From Thermosulfurimonas sp. F29 (lineage in GTDB: Bacteria; Desulfobacterota; Thermodesulfobacteria; Thermodesulfobacteriales; Thermodesulfobacteriaceae), in assembly GCF_019688735.1 (NCBI RefSeq), contig NZ_JAIFYA010000003.1, positions 62,001-126,000 of the forward strand: DNA of 64,000 nucleotides. Direction: 5' to 3'. The position numbers were made by a program, and so were the translations under genes. The first letter of the stretch is position 1; every line of letters begins with the position of its first letter. Below the pieces are notes generated by a model that was not told the DNA's origin, searched no databases, and saw only the letters and a program-made list of their open reading frames with translations. Shown here piece after piece: positions 43,261 through 52,956 of this stretch.

Positions 43261-44949
43261 TCAGACCCGGGGCCTGGCCTTGAGGGAACGCAGCCGGTTC
43301 AGCGTCGCGGCCATCTCGAACCGGCGCACATACGCCAAATCCCCCCGCAATTCCCTGGCCAGCACTCCCCCTCTTTCCTCCCGCAGCTCCCTTTCCAGTT
43401 CGGAGACCGCCTCCGGAACGGTCTTTCCCTCCCGAAGAAGCTCTCGCAGACGGGGGAAGAGCACTCCCAGGGTGCGCACCTGATCCGGCGAAACGAGTTG
43501 CTCCACCGCGGACAGGTCGATTCTCTCCCGGGCCACCGTGAGCCCCTCCACGCCCAGCACCTTGATCTTGAGTTCTCCCCGGGGAAGCCCGTCGGAGAGG
43601 ACCTCTCGCACGGGAATGCGTTCAAATGGCCGGGGGCGTTCCGTCTTTCGCCCGGAAGGATAGGCGGCCACGATCTCCCGGGCCCTGGCCGTCACCACCC
43701 GCGGACGAAAGTGATCCATGGCGATCACCGTATCGGCCACCTCCAGGTAGTCCCCGCTGCCTCCCATAACCAGGACCGTGGAGACCCCGAACCGTTCGTA
43801 GAGTTCCCGCACCCGGTCGATAAACGGGGTGATGGGTTCCTTCTCCTTGGCGATGAGGGCCTGCATGCGGGCGTCGCGGATCATGAAGTTGGTGGCAGAG
43901 GTGTCCTCGTCCAGAAGCAAAACCTTAGCCCCCACCTCCAGGGCCTCCATGATGGCCGCGGCCTGACTGGTGGATCCCGAGGCACAGGGAGTTTCAAAGT
44001 TTTCCGTGCTCTTACCGAAGGGGAGGTTGTTTATGAAGGGCGAGATGTCCACCCCGGCCACGGAGCGACCGTCCTCGGCCCGGATCTTTACCGTTTCGTA
44101 GCGGGAGACCACCAGCTCTCGCCCGTCTCCCGGACGATGATTGTAAACGCCGAGCTCAAGGGCCCGGAGCAGGGTGGACTTTCCGTGGAAACCGCCCCCC
44201 ACGATAAGGGTCACTCCCTCGGGGATCCCCATCCCCCGCACCCGCCCCCGGTTGGGAAGCTCCACCTCCACGGCGAGTTCGGGGGGCACCTCAAAGGGCA
44301 CCGCGTCCCGGGCCGGACGGGGATCCACCCCCGAGGCCCGGGGAAGTACCGCCCCCTCCCCCACGAAGGCCACCAGACGAAGCTCCCCGAGCCTGGCCCG
44401 GAGGTGTTCAGCGTCCTCGTAGGTCTCCACGAAGGAAAAGAGTTCCCGGGTATCCAGGTTCCGATAGAAAAGGCCTCCGGCCACCAGGCGGGGGAGGATC
44501 TCCCCCAGCAGCTCCCAGGCCTCCCGGGCCAGGATTCGGCGTCCGGCGGCGGGAAGCCCCACGAAAAACCGGGCCTCCACCGTGCCGTCCTCCTCCACCA
44601 GCACCGCCGAGCGGGGCAAAAGTTCCTGACCGGGACCGTGCACCACGATGAGGCCGCTTTTTCCCGAACCACGGTGTTCGGAAAAGCGCCGGGCCAGACG
44701 CTGCAACCGATCCGCCAGGTAGTTTTCCAGCCCCACCCGCCGGGCCGCGTTGGCGTAGGCCGAGGAGGGTAGCCCGGCCACCTCCGCCGGCACCCGCACC
44801 CTCACCCGACTGGGAGGGGCAAAGGGATCGGCCTGCACCCGGTCTATGTGAAGGATAAAGCCCGGGAAACGGTAGGTGCCCTTCAGCTCTTTGTAAGCCC
44901 CGTAACCCTTACCGTCCAGCCGGAAAAGAAGCCTGCGTAACCTTTCCAT
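43261..44949 (-). CDS. COG3044-type ABC-class ATPase (MRB1590-like)
   Basis: 562 residues, soluble. A ~230-residue N-terminal domain precedes an ABC-type ATPase: Walker A GGGFHGKSTLL, a Q-loop-like region, signature-like ASGSTSQAAAIMEA and Walker B KVLLLDEDTSATNFM; a ~110-residue helical C-terminus follows. This is the 'predicted ATPase of the ABC class', related to MRB1590 of trypanosome RNA-editing complexes and sometimes found near RNA-repair genes. Here it sits directly ahead of PBP1A with 21 nt between, so the two are probably cotranscribed. Role in bacteria is not established. Confidence 0.85.
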   Translation of the reverse strand: MERLRRLLFRLDGKGYGAYKELKGTYRFPGFILHIDRVQADPFAPPSRVRVRVPAEVAGLPSSAYANAARRVGLENYLADRLQRLARRFSEHRGSGKSGLIVVHGPGQELLPRSAVLVEEDGTVEARFFVGLPAAGRRILAREAWELLGEILPRLVAGGLFYRNLDTRELFSFVETYEDAEHLRARLGELRLVAFVGEGAVLPRASGVDPRPARDAVPFEVPPELAVEVELPNRGRVRGMGIPEGVTLIVGGGFHGKSTLLRALELGVYNHRPGDGRELVVSRYETVKIRAEDGRSVAGVDISPFINNLPFGKSTENFETPCASGSTSQAAAIMEALEVGAKVLLLDEDTSATNFMIRDARMQALIAKEKEPITPFIDRVRELYERFGVSTVLVMGGSGDYLEVADTVIAMDHFRPRVVTARAREIVAAYPSGRKTERPRPFERIPVREVLSDGLPRGELKIKVLGVEGLTVARERIDLSAVEQLVSPDQVRTLGVLFPRLRELLREGKTVPEAVSELERELREERGGVLARELRGDLAYVRRFEMAATLNRLRSLKARPRV

Positions 44950-44955
44950 TTGCCC

Positions 44956-44999
44956 ACCGACGAAATTTTTGCTTTAATAACATAAAAGAAAACCGACGA
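44956..44999. repeat. Direct repeat ACCGACGA in a 57-bp divergent promoter gap
   Basis: ACCGACGA at 44956-44963 and 44992-44999, flanking an AT-rich core (TTTAATAACATAAAA) between the ATPase gene and the histidine kinase. Could be an operator pair or chance. Confidence 0.35.
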
Positions 45000-45006
45000 C
45001 CATCCA

Positions 45007-46839
45007 ATGGCTTCCGATCTTGAATTTTACAAAGCGGTCCTGGACCTCTTCCCGGGTATGGTCTCGGTGGTATCTCCGGAGTTTCGAGTCCTCTATGCTA
45101 ACGAGGCCCTAAAAAGACGCTGCGGAGAAAACCCGGAGGGTAAACTCTGCTACGAGGCCTTTCACGACCTCAAAGAACCCTGCCCCTGGTGTAAAAAGGA
45201 CGAAGTCCTCCGAACCAAAAAGATCTTCTTGCGGGAAGTGTTCAGTCCCAAAGACCATCGCTGGTACGAAATCAGAAGTGCGGCTTTTAAAGCAGGGAAA
45301 AGCTGGGGCTATCTTTCGGTTATCCTGGATATTACGGAAAAGAAAGAGCTTGAACAAAAATTAAACAAACAAATCGAATTTTATACCAGGATACTTCACG
45401 AAAATCCTATTCTCATCCTATTTAGCCGCGAAGGGAAAATCTCCTTTGTCAACCGGACATTCGAAAAGATAACCGGTATCAAACCGGAGGAAGTTCAGGG
45501 ACATGGCATATTCGATACGATTGTCCCGGAAGAGGACCTGGAATCCTGGAAAAAACATTGCGAGGAGGTCCAGCGCGGAATATTCAAGGCGGGGGTGGAG
45601 CTTCCAATTAAAACCGCAAAAGGGAACAAAAGGTATCTTCTCTGGAACTGCATGCAGGTGGAGGATCCGGAGGGGGGCCCCATCATCATAGGGATGGCCG
45701 TGGACATCACCCGGCAGAAGGAGCTCTTCGAACAGTACCTTCAGGCCCAGAAGATGGAAAGCCTGGGGCGTTTCACCGGGGTGCTTCTTCACGAGTTGAA
45801 CAACCTCTTCATGGCCCTTCAGGGATACCTGGGAGTGGCCAAGCTGCGCCTTTCCGAGCCGGAGGCCCTGCGGGGGTATCTGGAGAAAATGGAGGGCCTC
45901 ATCGAGCGCTGGCGCAACATGAGCCGGGACCTTCTGGCCTTTGCCCGGCGCTCGCCCGGAGGAACCGAAATACTCGATCTAGCCGAATTTCTTCACCGTC
46001 AGGCCGAAACCCTGAAACATCTTTTGGGTTCTAAGATCCAACTCCACCTGGAGGTTCCGGAAAGGGGACTTCGCGTAAGGATAAACGGAGTTCACCTTCA
46101 GCAGATCCTTCTTAATCTTGCGGCCAACTCCCGGGAGGCCATGCCGGAGGGGGGAGAGATCCGGCTTCGTCTCGAAAAAGTGACCCTCTCCGAGGAAACC
46201 GTGGCCCTTCTCGGAATTCAGGCCGGAGATTACGCCCTTCTCACCTTTGAGGATAACGGGCCGGGAATCGCCCCCGAGATCATACCGCACATCTTTGAAC
46301 CTTACTTCACCACCAAGGAAGAGGGCACCGGTCTGGGGCTGGCCACGGTCTATTCCCTGGTCAAACAATACCAGGGACATGTGGCCGTCTACAGCACCCC
46401 GGGAAAGGGTGCCACCTTCAAGATTTATCTTCCCCTTACCGACGAAGATGATCGAAAAAAACTGGAGGTATCCGGAGTAGAAATTCTGGTAGTGGAGGAA
46501 GACCCGGATCTCCTGGAAATTATAGAAGAAATGATGCGTTCTCTGGGGTACAAGCCTTATGTGGCTCGGAGCTTTTCCGAAGCCCGGGAACTACTGGATT
46601 ACGGACTCCGTCCGGAAGTACTCTTTTCGGACTTCGAGCTCAAAAATGAAAGCACCAGGGATTTTTTCAGAGAAATGAAAGAACGCTTTCCTGAGCTGAG
46701 GTTCATCATCGCTACCTCTTACCAGGAAAATGTGGTGCGCAAAACCCTTTCCGGAATGAAGAATCTTTACTATATTCACAAGCCCTTCACCCTGGAGGAA
46801 TTAAGAAATATCCTGGAAAAGGCTGCTCCAGGTGTGTGA
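45007..46839 (+). CDS. Hybrid sensor histidine kinase (PAS-PAS-HisKA-HATPase-REC)
   Basis: 610 residues, no membrane helix, so a cytosolic sensor. PAS 1 (1-115) has a Cys-rich insert CYEAFHDLKEPCPWC (Cys48, Cys59, Cys62), known in this class and possibly redox- or metal-binding. PAS 2 (125-240). Phosphoacceptor His262 in LHELNNLF; HATPase with NLAANSREAM, DNGPGIAPE, GTGLGLATV. C-terminal receiver domain (about 490-605) with Asp in LFSDFEL and Lys in YIHKPFT. No DNA-binding response regulator is adjacent. Overlaps xerC by 8 nt. Confidence 0.93.
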   Translation: MASDLEFYKAVLDLFPGMVSVVSPEFRVLYANEALKRRCGENPEGKLCYEAFHDLKEPCPWCKKDEVLRTKKIFLREVFSPKDHRWYEIRSAAFKAGKSWGYLSVILDITEKKELEQKLNKQIEFYTRILHENPILILFSREGKISFVNRTFEKITGIKPEEVQGHGIFDTIVPEEDLESWKKHCEEVQRGIFKAGVELPIKTAKGNKRYLLWNCMQVEDPEGGPIIIGMAVDITRQKELFEQYLQAQKMESLGRFTGVLLHELNNLFMALQGYLGVAKLRLSEPEALRGYLEKMEGLIERWRNMSRDLLAFARRSPGGTEILDLAEFLHRQAETLKHLLGSKIQLHLEVPERGLRVRINGVHLQQILLNLAANSREAMPEGGEIRLRLEKVTLSEETVALLGIQAGDYALLTFEDNGPGIAPEIIPHIFEPYFTTKEEGTGLGLATVYSLVKQYQGHVAVYSTPGKGATFKIYLPLTDEDDRKKLEVSGVEILVVEEDPDLLEIIEEMMRSLGYKPYVARSFSEARELLDYGLRPEVLFSDFELKNESTRDFFREMKERFPELRFIIATSYQENVVRKTLSGMKNLYYIHKPFTLEELRNILEKAAPGV

Positions 46840-47737
46840 GGATATTCTGCGGGCCTTCCTATCCTACCTCAAAGACGAGAAGAACTACTCCGGCCACACC
46901 CTTCGGGCCTATCGTCGGGACCTTGAGGAATACCTGGCCTTTCTTTCCGGTCCCCCGGAGGAGGCCGAACTTTCCGACCTCCGGGCCTTTGTGATCCAAC
47001 TGCGTCGTCGGGTCTCCCCCCGCACGGTGGCCCGCAAGCTTTCGGCCATCAAGAGTTTCTATCGTTTTCTTTTGCGAAAGGGGTTTTTGCGGGAGACCAC
47101 CCTCCTGGCCCTTCCGGGACCCAGACTTTCCCGGGATCTTCCCCGGGTGCTCACCGTGGACGAGGCCCTGGCCCTCGTGGAAACGCCCCCCGGGAAAGAC
47201 TTTCTCGGGCTCAGGGATCGGGCCGCGCTGGAGCTCCTTTACGGCGCCGGGCTTCGCGCCGCGGAGGCCTGCGGACTCCGGCTCGGAGACCTTAATCTGG
47301 AGGTTCGCCTCCTGCGCGTCCGCGGAAAGGGCCGAAGGGAACGTCTCGTGCCCCTCGGACGCAAGAGCGTAGCGGTGCTCAGGGAATATCTTTCCGCCCG
47401 AAAGAGCTTCCTGGACTCCCTCCAGCGGGAAAACGACCACCTCCTCCTGAATTGCCGCGGCGAACCTCTTTCCACCAGGAGCCTCCAGCGGATCGTTAAG
47501 AGGTACGCGTCCGTCCTGGGGCTTTCCGGGGTGCATCCGCATGTCCTCCGGCATTCCTTCGCCACGCACCTTCTCGAGTCCGGAGCGGACCTGAGAAGCA
47601 TCCAGGAAATGCTGGGACACAGCCGTCTTACCACCACCGAACGCTACACCCATCTCGACTTCGGGCACCTGGCCCGGGTTTACGACCGGGCTCATCCCCG
47701 CGCCCTTGCCAAAAAGCCCCAGTGTGATAAGGATTAA
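46832..47737 (+). CDS. xerC: Tyrosine recombinase XerC/XerD type
   Basis: 301 residues with N-terminal SAM-like core-binding domain (1-90) and catalytic domain with Arg in [11 protein letters not shown], Lys in [33 protein letters not shown], and nucleophile Tyr in ERYTHLDF. It resolves chromosome dimers at dif. GTG start at 46832 inside the end of the kinase gene. It precedes hslVU, the xerC-hslV-hslU order known from Bacillus codV-clpQ-clpY, which supports XerC identity rather than a phage integrase. Confidence 0.93.
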   Translation: MCEDILRAFLSYLKDEKNYSGHTLRAYRRDLEEYLAFLSGPPEEAELSDLRAFVIQLRRRVSPRTVARKLSAIKSFYRFLLRKGFLRETTLLALPGPRLSRDLPRVLTVDEALALVETPPGKDFLGLRDRAALELLYGAGLRAAEACGLRLGDLNLEVRLLRVRGKGRRERLVPLGRKSVAVLREYLSARKSFLDSLQRENDHLLLNCRGEPLSTRSLQRIVKRYASVLGLSGVHPHVLRHSFATHLLESGADLRSIQEMLGHSRLTTTERYTHLDFGHLARVYDRAHPRALAKKPQCDKD

Positions 47738-47741
47738 CGAC

Positions 47742-48269
47742 ATGTTAAAGGGAACCACGGTGGTGGCGGTGCGCCGGGGCGGGCGGGTGGTGCTGGCCGC
47801 CGACGGGCAGGTCACCCTGGGCGATACGGTGATCAAACACGGGGCCCGTAAGGTGCGCCGCCTTTACAAGGGACAGGTGCTGGTGGGGTTTGCCGGATCC
47901 ACGGCCGACGCCCTCACCCTTTTCGAACGGCTGGAGAAGAAGCTCGAACTTTACAGCGGGCACCTGGTCCGCGCGGCCGTGGAGCTGGCCAAAGACTGGC
48001 GCACCGACAAGCTCCTCCGGCGGCTCGAGGCCCTTCTCATAGCCTGCGACCGGGACAACATCCTCCTCATCTCCGGGGCCGGGGATGTGATCGAACCCGA
48101 CGAGGAGGTCCTGGCCATAGGTTCCGGAGGGCCCATGGCTCTGGCCGCGGCCAAGGCCCTCCTGCGGCGAACCGAACTTTCGGCCCGGGAGATCGCCGAG
48201 GAGGCCCTGCGGATCGCCGGTGAAATCTGCGTCTACACCAACCAGAACATTACCGTAGAGGAGCTATGA
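47742..48269 (+). CDS. hslV: HslV (ClpQ) peptidase subunit
   Basis: 175 residues. After processing of MLKG, the N-terminal Thr of [19 protein letters not shown] is the catalytic nucleophile. Motifs [27 protein letters not shown] and [13 protein letters not shown] match ClpQ. ATG 47742 chosen (AGGAT upstream) since a longer start would bury the Thr. It forms a two-ring dodecamer capped by HslU for protein degradation under heat stress. Overlaps hslU by 4 nt. Confidence 0.97.
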   Translation: MLKGTTVVAVRRGGRVVLAADGQVTLGDTVIKHGARKVRRLYKGQVLVGFAGSTADALTLFERLEKKLELYSGHLVRAAVELAKDWRTDKLLRRLEALLIACDRDNILLISGAGDVIEPDEEVLAIGSGGPMALAAAKALLRRTELSAREIAEEALRIAGEICVYTNQNITVEEL

Positions 48270-49585
48270 AGGCCTTAACCCCCAGAGAAATCGTTTCCGA
48301 ACTGGACAAGTACATCGTGGGGCAGCAGGAGGCCAAGAAGGCCGTGGCCATTGCGCTGCGGAATCGCTGGCGCCGTCAGCAGGTCCCCCCGCCGCTCCGG
48401 GACGAGATCTATCCCAAAAACATCATCATGATCGGACCCACGGGGGTGGGGAAGACCGAAATCGCCAGGCGTCTGGCCCGGCTCTCGGGTTCCCCCTTTC
48501 TCAAGGTGGAGGCCACCAAGTTTACCGAGGTGGGATATGTGGGACGCGATGTGGAATCCATGATCCGTGATCTCACCCACATCGCGGTACAGATGGTCAA
48601 GGCCGAGGAGGAAGAGCGGGTGCGGGAACGGGCCCGCCGGCTGGCCGAGGAGCGGGTGCTGGACCTTCTGGTACCTCCCACGCCTCAGCGCCCGGAGGGA
48701 GACAGTGAGACCCGCGAAAAGTTTCGCCGCATGCTCCGGGACGGAAAGCTGGACGATCGCTATGTGGAGCTAGAGGTGGAGACCCGGCCCCCGGCTCCCA
48801 TGGTGGAGGTGTTCGCCGCCTCCGGTCTTGAGGAGATCGAGCAGCAACTCCGGGAGATGATGAGCACCCTCTTCCCCCGGAAACAGAAGCGTCGGCGGGT
48901 TAAGGTGCGCGAGGCCCTGGAAATCCTTACCAAGACCGAGGCCGAAAAGCTCATCGACATGGAGAAGGTGACGCGGGAGGCCATCCGGCGCACCGAAACC
49001 AGCGGGATCATCTTCATAGACGAGATCGACAAGATTGCCAGCCGCGGCGAGGGACACGGCCCGGATGTGTCCCGGGAAGGGGTGCAGCGGGATTTGCTCC
49101 CCATCGTGGAGGGCACCACGGTGAACACCCGCTACGGCATGGTCCGCACGGATCACATCCTCTTCATCGCCAGCGGGGCCTTCCATGTGGCCAAACCCTC
49201 GGACCTCATCCCCGAACTCCAGGGCCGTTTCCCCATCCGGGTGGAGCTGAAGCCCCTGACCCGGGAGGACTTCGTGCGCATCCTCACCGAACCGGAAAAC
49301 GCCCTGGTCAAGCAGTACAAGGCCCTCCTTTCTACCGAGGGGGTGGAGCTGGAATTCACCCGGGACGGGCTTGAGGAGATCGCCAGGATTGCCTACGAGG
49401 TGAACGAGCGCACGGAGAACATAGGCGCCCGGCGGCTTTACACGGTAATGGAAAAACTTCTGGAGGAGATCTCCTTTTCCGCTCCGGACATCGCTCCCAC
49501 CCGGGTGGTAATCAACGGCGATTATGTGCGGGAAAAACTCTCGGAGATCGCCACCGACCTGGATCTCTCGAGGTTCATTCTCTAA
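48266..49585 (+). CDS. hslU: HslU (ClpY) AAA+ unfoldase
   Basis: 439 residues. Starts [30 protein letters not shown]; Walker [24 protein letters not shown]; intermediate domain about 110-230; Walker [12 protein letters not shown]; sensor 2 [15 protein letters not shown]-terminal RFIL that docks into HslV. It unfolds substrates for HslV. Last codon overlaps the end of the convergent metallo-beta-lactamase-fold gene. Confidence 0.98.
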   Translation: MKALTPREIVSELDKYIVGQQEAKKAVAIALRNRWRRQQVPPPLRDEIYPKNIIMIGPTGVGKTEIARRLARLSGSPFLKVEATKFTEVGYVGRDVESMIRDLTHIAVQMVKAEEEERVRERARRLAEERVLDLLVPPTPQRPEGDSETREKFRRMLRDGKLDDRYVELEVETRPPAPMVEVFAASGLEEIEQQLREMMSTLFPRKQKRRRVKVREALEILTKTEAEKLIDMEKVTREAIRRTETSGIIFIDEIDKIASRGEGHGPDVSREGVQRDLLPIVEGTTVNTRYGMVRTDHILFIASGAFHVAKPSDLIPELQGRFPIRVELKPLTREDFVRILTEPENALVKQYKALLSTEGVELEFTRDGLEEIARIAYEVNERTENIGARRLYTVMEKLLEEISFSAPDIAPTRVVINGDYVREKLSEIATDLDLSRFIL

Positions 49586-50343
49586 ATCTCGAGCACCATG
49601 CCGTCGTAGGCCGCACTCACCGGTATTCCGGTCTCCCGGGAGAGCTTCTGGGCCACCTGCTTGGGATTGGCCCGGATCATGGTCATTCCGAAGTGGGTGA
49701 GCACGGCCCGCTCCGGGCGCAGTTCCTGGATCATCTCCTTCACATTGGCCACGCACAGGTGCTGCACCTGGGGTGAGGGGTGAGGCCTGTAGCGCACCAC
49801 ATTGAAGATCAACACATCACAGTCACGATAACTCTCGATCAGCCCCCGGAAGTAAAGGGTGTCCACCACGAAGCCCACGCGTTTGCCGGAAAGCTCCAGG
49901 ACCACGCCGTAGGTCTCGGCCGGGTGGTGATGTCGCACCGAGGTGCGAAAGGCGATCTCTCCCAGCCTATATTCCTGCTGGGGAAGAAGGATCTCCACCC
50001 GTTCCAGGTAGGGACGCAGGTAGGGAAGTAGCACGGCGTTTTCCCCGTAAAGCCCCTCGCGGGGGATAAACACGGTCCCTCTGCGCTTAAGGCCGCCCTC
50101 GGTTAGGGCGTCCACCAGGATGTTGAGGTCCGCGGAATGATCCAGATGCACATGGGTGACGATGAGGCCGGTGAGCTTTTCCACGCGGATCTTCTCCCGG
50201 GCCAGGTAAACCAGGGTCCCCGGTCCGGGATCCAGAACCAGACGGGTCCCGTCGGCCTCGATGTACACGCCTCCCGAGGCCCGCAGTTGCCGGGCCACCA
50301 CATACCGGGCCCCCGCCGTCCCCAGAAACACTATTCGCGCCAT
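49582..50343 (-). CDS. MBL-fold metallohydrolase (RNase Z / phosphodiesterase-like)
   Basis: 253 residues. Metal motifs: [13 protein letters not shown] (HxHxDH with Leu), [14 protein letters not shown], and a late LTHFGMTM. The N-terminal [15 protein letters not shown] is typical of the RNase Z/PhnP branch that acts on phosphodiesters. Substrate unknown. Preceded by GGGGACGGAG at the ATG. Confidence 0.87.
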   Translation of the reverse strand: MARIVFLGTAGARYVVARQLRASGGVYIEADGTRLVLDPGPGTLVYLAREKIRVEKLTGLIVTHVHLDHSADLNILVDALTEGGLKRRGTVFIPREGLYGENAVLLPYLRPYLERVEILLPQQEYRLGEIAFRTSVRHHHPAETYGVVLELSGKRVGFVVDTLYFRGLIESYRDCDVLIFNVVRYRPHPSPQVQHLCVANVKEMIQELRPERAVLTHFGMTMIRANPKQVAQKLSRETGIPVSAAYDGMVLEI

Positions 50344-50390
50344 CTCCGTCCCCTAAAAATAACCACTCCCCTCCCTTCCCGCAAAATCCG

Positions 50391-50415
50391 AAAAATAGGA
50401 TCCGATCCTATTTTT
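50391..50415. terminator. Symmetric terminator overlapping the btuF-like stop codon
   Basis: Perfect 12-1-12 palindrome AAAAATAGGATC-C-GATCCTATTTTT. As RNA on the minus strand it forms a 9-bp stem with a small loop and a following U-run. The TAG of the binding-protein gene (50408-50410) lies within the palindrome. It could stop transcription in both directions. Confidence 0.7.
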
Positions 50416-51193
50416 GGAGAGTGAGAAAGAATCGGTTGAGCTTGATGGTCGCGGAAAAGGCGTTCAATCCCGGGCGGGCGAATTCCAGTTCCCTTACCCG
50501 AAGGACCCGGCTCTTCAGGGCGCGAAAATAGGGGCGTCTTTTGGGGGGAAGGGGATTCCTATTCATGGGTCCCACCTGATAAATGTAGACCTCCGGGGCC
50601 AGGGCCAGAATCCTTTCCGGAGAGATGAGCACATGTTTGCGGGGCACGGCCACGAGGTTGCGCCCTCCGGCCACGCGAATGATGTCGTTCACGATGCTCC
50701 GGCTTCCGGCCACCTTTAGAGGCGTGGCGCTAACCTCGTAAACCACGGTGACCGGACGGGGAAGGGGTTTCACTTCCGCGAGTTTTTTCCTGAGGGAGGC
50801 CACCAGGTCTTCGGCCTCGCGCCGGCGTCCCAGGACCTCTCCCAGAGCTTCTATGCGGGCGAGAATCTCCTCCAGCGTCCGGGGATCGTAGCGAAAGATC
50901 CGGGCCTTAAACCGACGGGCCGCCTCCTCGGGAAAGGCCCGGCGGGAGCCCACGACGAGGAGATCCGGACGAAGGGCCCGGATCAGTTCCAGGTTGGGAC
51001 GCAGGTGGGACCCCACCCGCACCGCCCGGGGGTAGGTCCGATCGTGTCGGGTAACCCCCACCACTTCCCCGTCGGGGACTCCCAGAGCCCGCAGGACCGG
51101 ACTGGCCGCGGGGTAAAGCACCACGATGCGCAAACCGAAGGCCACCGAAACGCCCGTGCAGAAGAGTACCAGGCCTAGAATCAGAGTCCTCAT
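50408..51193 (-). CDS. Periplasmic substrate-binding protein, BtuF/FepB type
   Basis: 261 residues. Signal sequence (about 1-19), then the helical-backbone class III binding fold: VVLYPAASPVLRALG, DLLVVGSRRAFPEEAARRF, NDIIRVAGGRNLVAV, SPERILALAPEVYIYQVG. The family binds cobalamin, heme or ferric siderophores. Being divergent from the cbi operon suggests a corrinoid, with heme or iron the alternatives. Last gene of a C-D-F operon read leftwards. Confidence 0.83.
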   Translation of the reverse strand: MRTLILGLVLFCTGVSVAFGLRIVVLYPAASPVLRALGVPDGEVVGVTRHDRTYPRAVRVGSHLRPNLELIRALRPDLLVVGSRRAFPEEAARRFKARIFRYDPRTLEEILARIEALGEVLGRRREAEDLVASLRKKLAEVKPLPRPVTVVYEVSATPLKVAGSRSIVNDIIRVAGGRNLVAVPRKHVLISPERILALAPEVYIYQVGPMNRNPLPPKRRPYFRALKSRVLRVRELEFARPGLNAFSATIKLNRFFLTLQK

Positions 51194-51206
51194 CCTCTCC
51201 CTCCTC

Positions 51207-51965
51207 CTAAACGGTTACGGAAATTAGGGTCTCCTCCCCGTGACGCACGAAGGAAAGGTCCACCCCCAGGACCTCTCCCACGAGTTCCCCGGAGAGAGCC
51301 TCCCGGCGGTAAACCCCCACCAGATCTCCTCCTTGGAGGAGGACGAAACGATCGAAGTACTTCAGCGCCAGGGCGAGATCGTGAAGCACGGCCAGGCAGG
51401 CCCCCTTTTTCCTCCGCACATAATCCCGAACATGACGGATCAGAAGGTGCTGGTGTCTCAGGTCCACGGCGTTCAGGGGTTCGTCCAGAAGAAGGATCGG
51501 GGAGGCACGGTTGAGGGTTCTGGCCAGGAGCACCCTCTGGCGCTCTCCACCGGAAAGTTCCCCGAAAAGACGCCGACGCAGGGGCTCGAGATCGAAGAGA
51601 CGGAGGATCTCCTCCGTGGCCAGATAATCCTCGGGGGTGTAGTCCCGTCCGGAAAGAAGGGGGTAGCGTCCGGTGAGCACCACATAGAAGACCTCAAAGG
51701 GCAGGCCCAGGCGTCCTCCCTGCGGGAGGTAGGCCAGAAGCCGCGAGCGCTCTCCTTCGGGGTACAGGGAAAACGGACGCCGGGCCAGAAGATAGGTGCC
51801 CCGGAAGGGTCGCAGACCGGCCAGCGCGGAAAGTAGGGTGGACTTCCCGCTTCCGTTCGGCCCCACCACCGCCACCATCTCTCCCTCCGGGATCGAAAGT
51901 TCCGGGACATGGAGGCGAAAGGTTCCCCGCGACACCTCGAAGTTGCGCAGCTCAATCCATCTCAT
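51207..51965 (-). CDS. ABC transporter ATP-binding protein, BtuD/FepC type
   Basis: 252 residues. Walker A GPNGSGKSTLLSAL, Q-loop YLPQGG, signature LSGGERQRVLLARTL, Walker B ILLLDEPLNAVDL, H-loop VLHDLALALKYFDR. It energizes import through the adjacent permease. Overlaps the permease end by 14 nt. Confidence 0.93.
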   Translation of the reverse strand: MRWIELRNFEVSRGTFRLHVPELSIPEGEMVAVVGPNGSGKSTLLSALAGLRPFRGTYLLARRPFSLYPEGERSRLLAYLPQGGRLGLPFEVFYVVLTGRYPLLSGRDYTPEDYLATEEILRLFDLEPLRRRLFGELSGGERQRVLLARTLNRASPILLLDEPLNAVDLRHQHLLIRHVRDYVRRKKGACLAVLHDLALALKYFDRFVLLQGGDLVGVYRREALSGELVGEVLGVDLSFVRHGEETLISVTV

Positions 51966-52956
51966 AGAGGTCCCTCTTGCGCCGGGCCAGGAGATAGAGA
52001 AAGAAGAGGCCCCCCAGGGCGGAGGTCAGCACTCCCACCGGAAGCTCCTGCCCCTGAGGAAGAAGGGTGCGTGCCAGGAGATCGGCCGTCATCATGAATG
52101 AGGCCCCGAAGAGGAAGGTCAGGGGCACCAGGGCCGAGGCCCGCAGGAATCCCGCCAGTCGGAGAAGGTGAGGCACGATCAGCCCCACGAACCCGATAAT
52201 TCCCGAAAAGGCCACGCTTGCGGCGGTAAGAAGGGCTCCCAGGAAGAGGAGTTCCCTGCGCAGGCGGTAGAGCGGGACCCCGCTAGAAAGAGCGGTCTCC
52301 TCGTCGAAGGCGGTGAGGTCCAGGGCCGGGGCCCGAGCCATCCCGTAAGCAAGGGCCAGCCCCCCGGTCAGGGCGAGCAGCCCGGCGCGAAAGTAATCGG
52401 CGTTCTGAAAACCTCCCATGAGCCAGAAAACCACCGAGGCCACGGATTCGTCGGCCAGGAACTTGAGCAGACTTATAGCCGCGGAGGCGAAGGTGTTCAC
52501 CACTATCCCGGCCAGCAGCATGGTTACCGGAAGAAGCCGGCCCCTGAGGGAGGCGATGCGGAGGACGGCAAGGAGTCCCAGGAGGGCTCCGGCCACGGAA
52601 GCCGGAAGAAGGGCCTTCTCCCCCGCGGCCAGAAGGGCCAGGACCGCCCCCAGGGCCGCCGAGGCGGAGGCCCCGGTGGTAAAGGAATCGGCCAGGGGAT
52701 TCTGCATGACATACTGGAAGTAGAGCCCGGAGAGGGCGAGCGCCCCTCCGGAAAAAGAAGCCAGTAACACCCTGGGCAACCGCACCTCCAGAAGAATCCT
52801 TCGGCCCAGCTCGTCCGGATGAAAAAGGTCCACGGAAACCGCCCCTCGGCTAAGCGAAAGAACAAACACCCCCACCCACAGCAACCCCAGAACCCCTGTG
52901 GCTGAGAAGAACCGGCGGTTGTCCAGATCGCGGCCCGGAGATAAACTGGAGCCCAT
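51952..52956 (-). CDS. ABC transporter permease, BtuC/FecCD type
   Basis: 334 residues, about 9-10 membrane helices: RLPRVLLASFSGGALALSGLYFQYVMQNPLADSFTTGASASAALG (the L-loop family signature), LLAGIVVNTF, WLMGGFQNADY, GFVGLIVPHLLRL. Start taken as ATG 52956, which shares the CATG palindrome with the cbiC ATG; a later start is possible because the first ~18 residues are not conserved. Any promoter for this operon must lie inside cbiC. Confidence 0.93.
   Translation of the reverse strand: MGSSLSPGRDLDNRRFFSATGVLGLLWVGVFVLSLSRGAVSVDLFHPDELGRRILLEVRLPRVLLASFSGGALALSGLYFQYVMQNPLADSFTTGASASAALGAVLALLAAGEKALLPASVAGALLGLLAVLRIASLRGRLLPVTMLLAGIVVNTFASAAISLLKFLADESVASVVFWLMGGFQNADYFRAGLLALTGGLALAYGMARAPALDLTAFDEETALSSGVPLYRLRRELLFLGALLTAASVAFSGIIGFVGLIVPHLLRLAGFLRASALVPLTFLFGASFMMTADLLARTLLPQGQELPVGVLTSALGGLFFLYLLARRKRDLYEMD

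Noticed and set aside
41998-44772. 924-codon open frame on the plus strand opposite PBP1A and the COG3044 ATPase
   Set aside because: It is the GC-rich complement of two clear genes; the translation has no recognizable domain and is low in hydrophobic pattern.
46832-47737. Tyrosine recombinase as a phage or island integrase
   Set aside because: It is embedded in the conserved xerC-hslV-hslU order with no att repeats or phage genes beside it.
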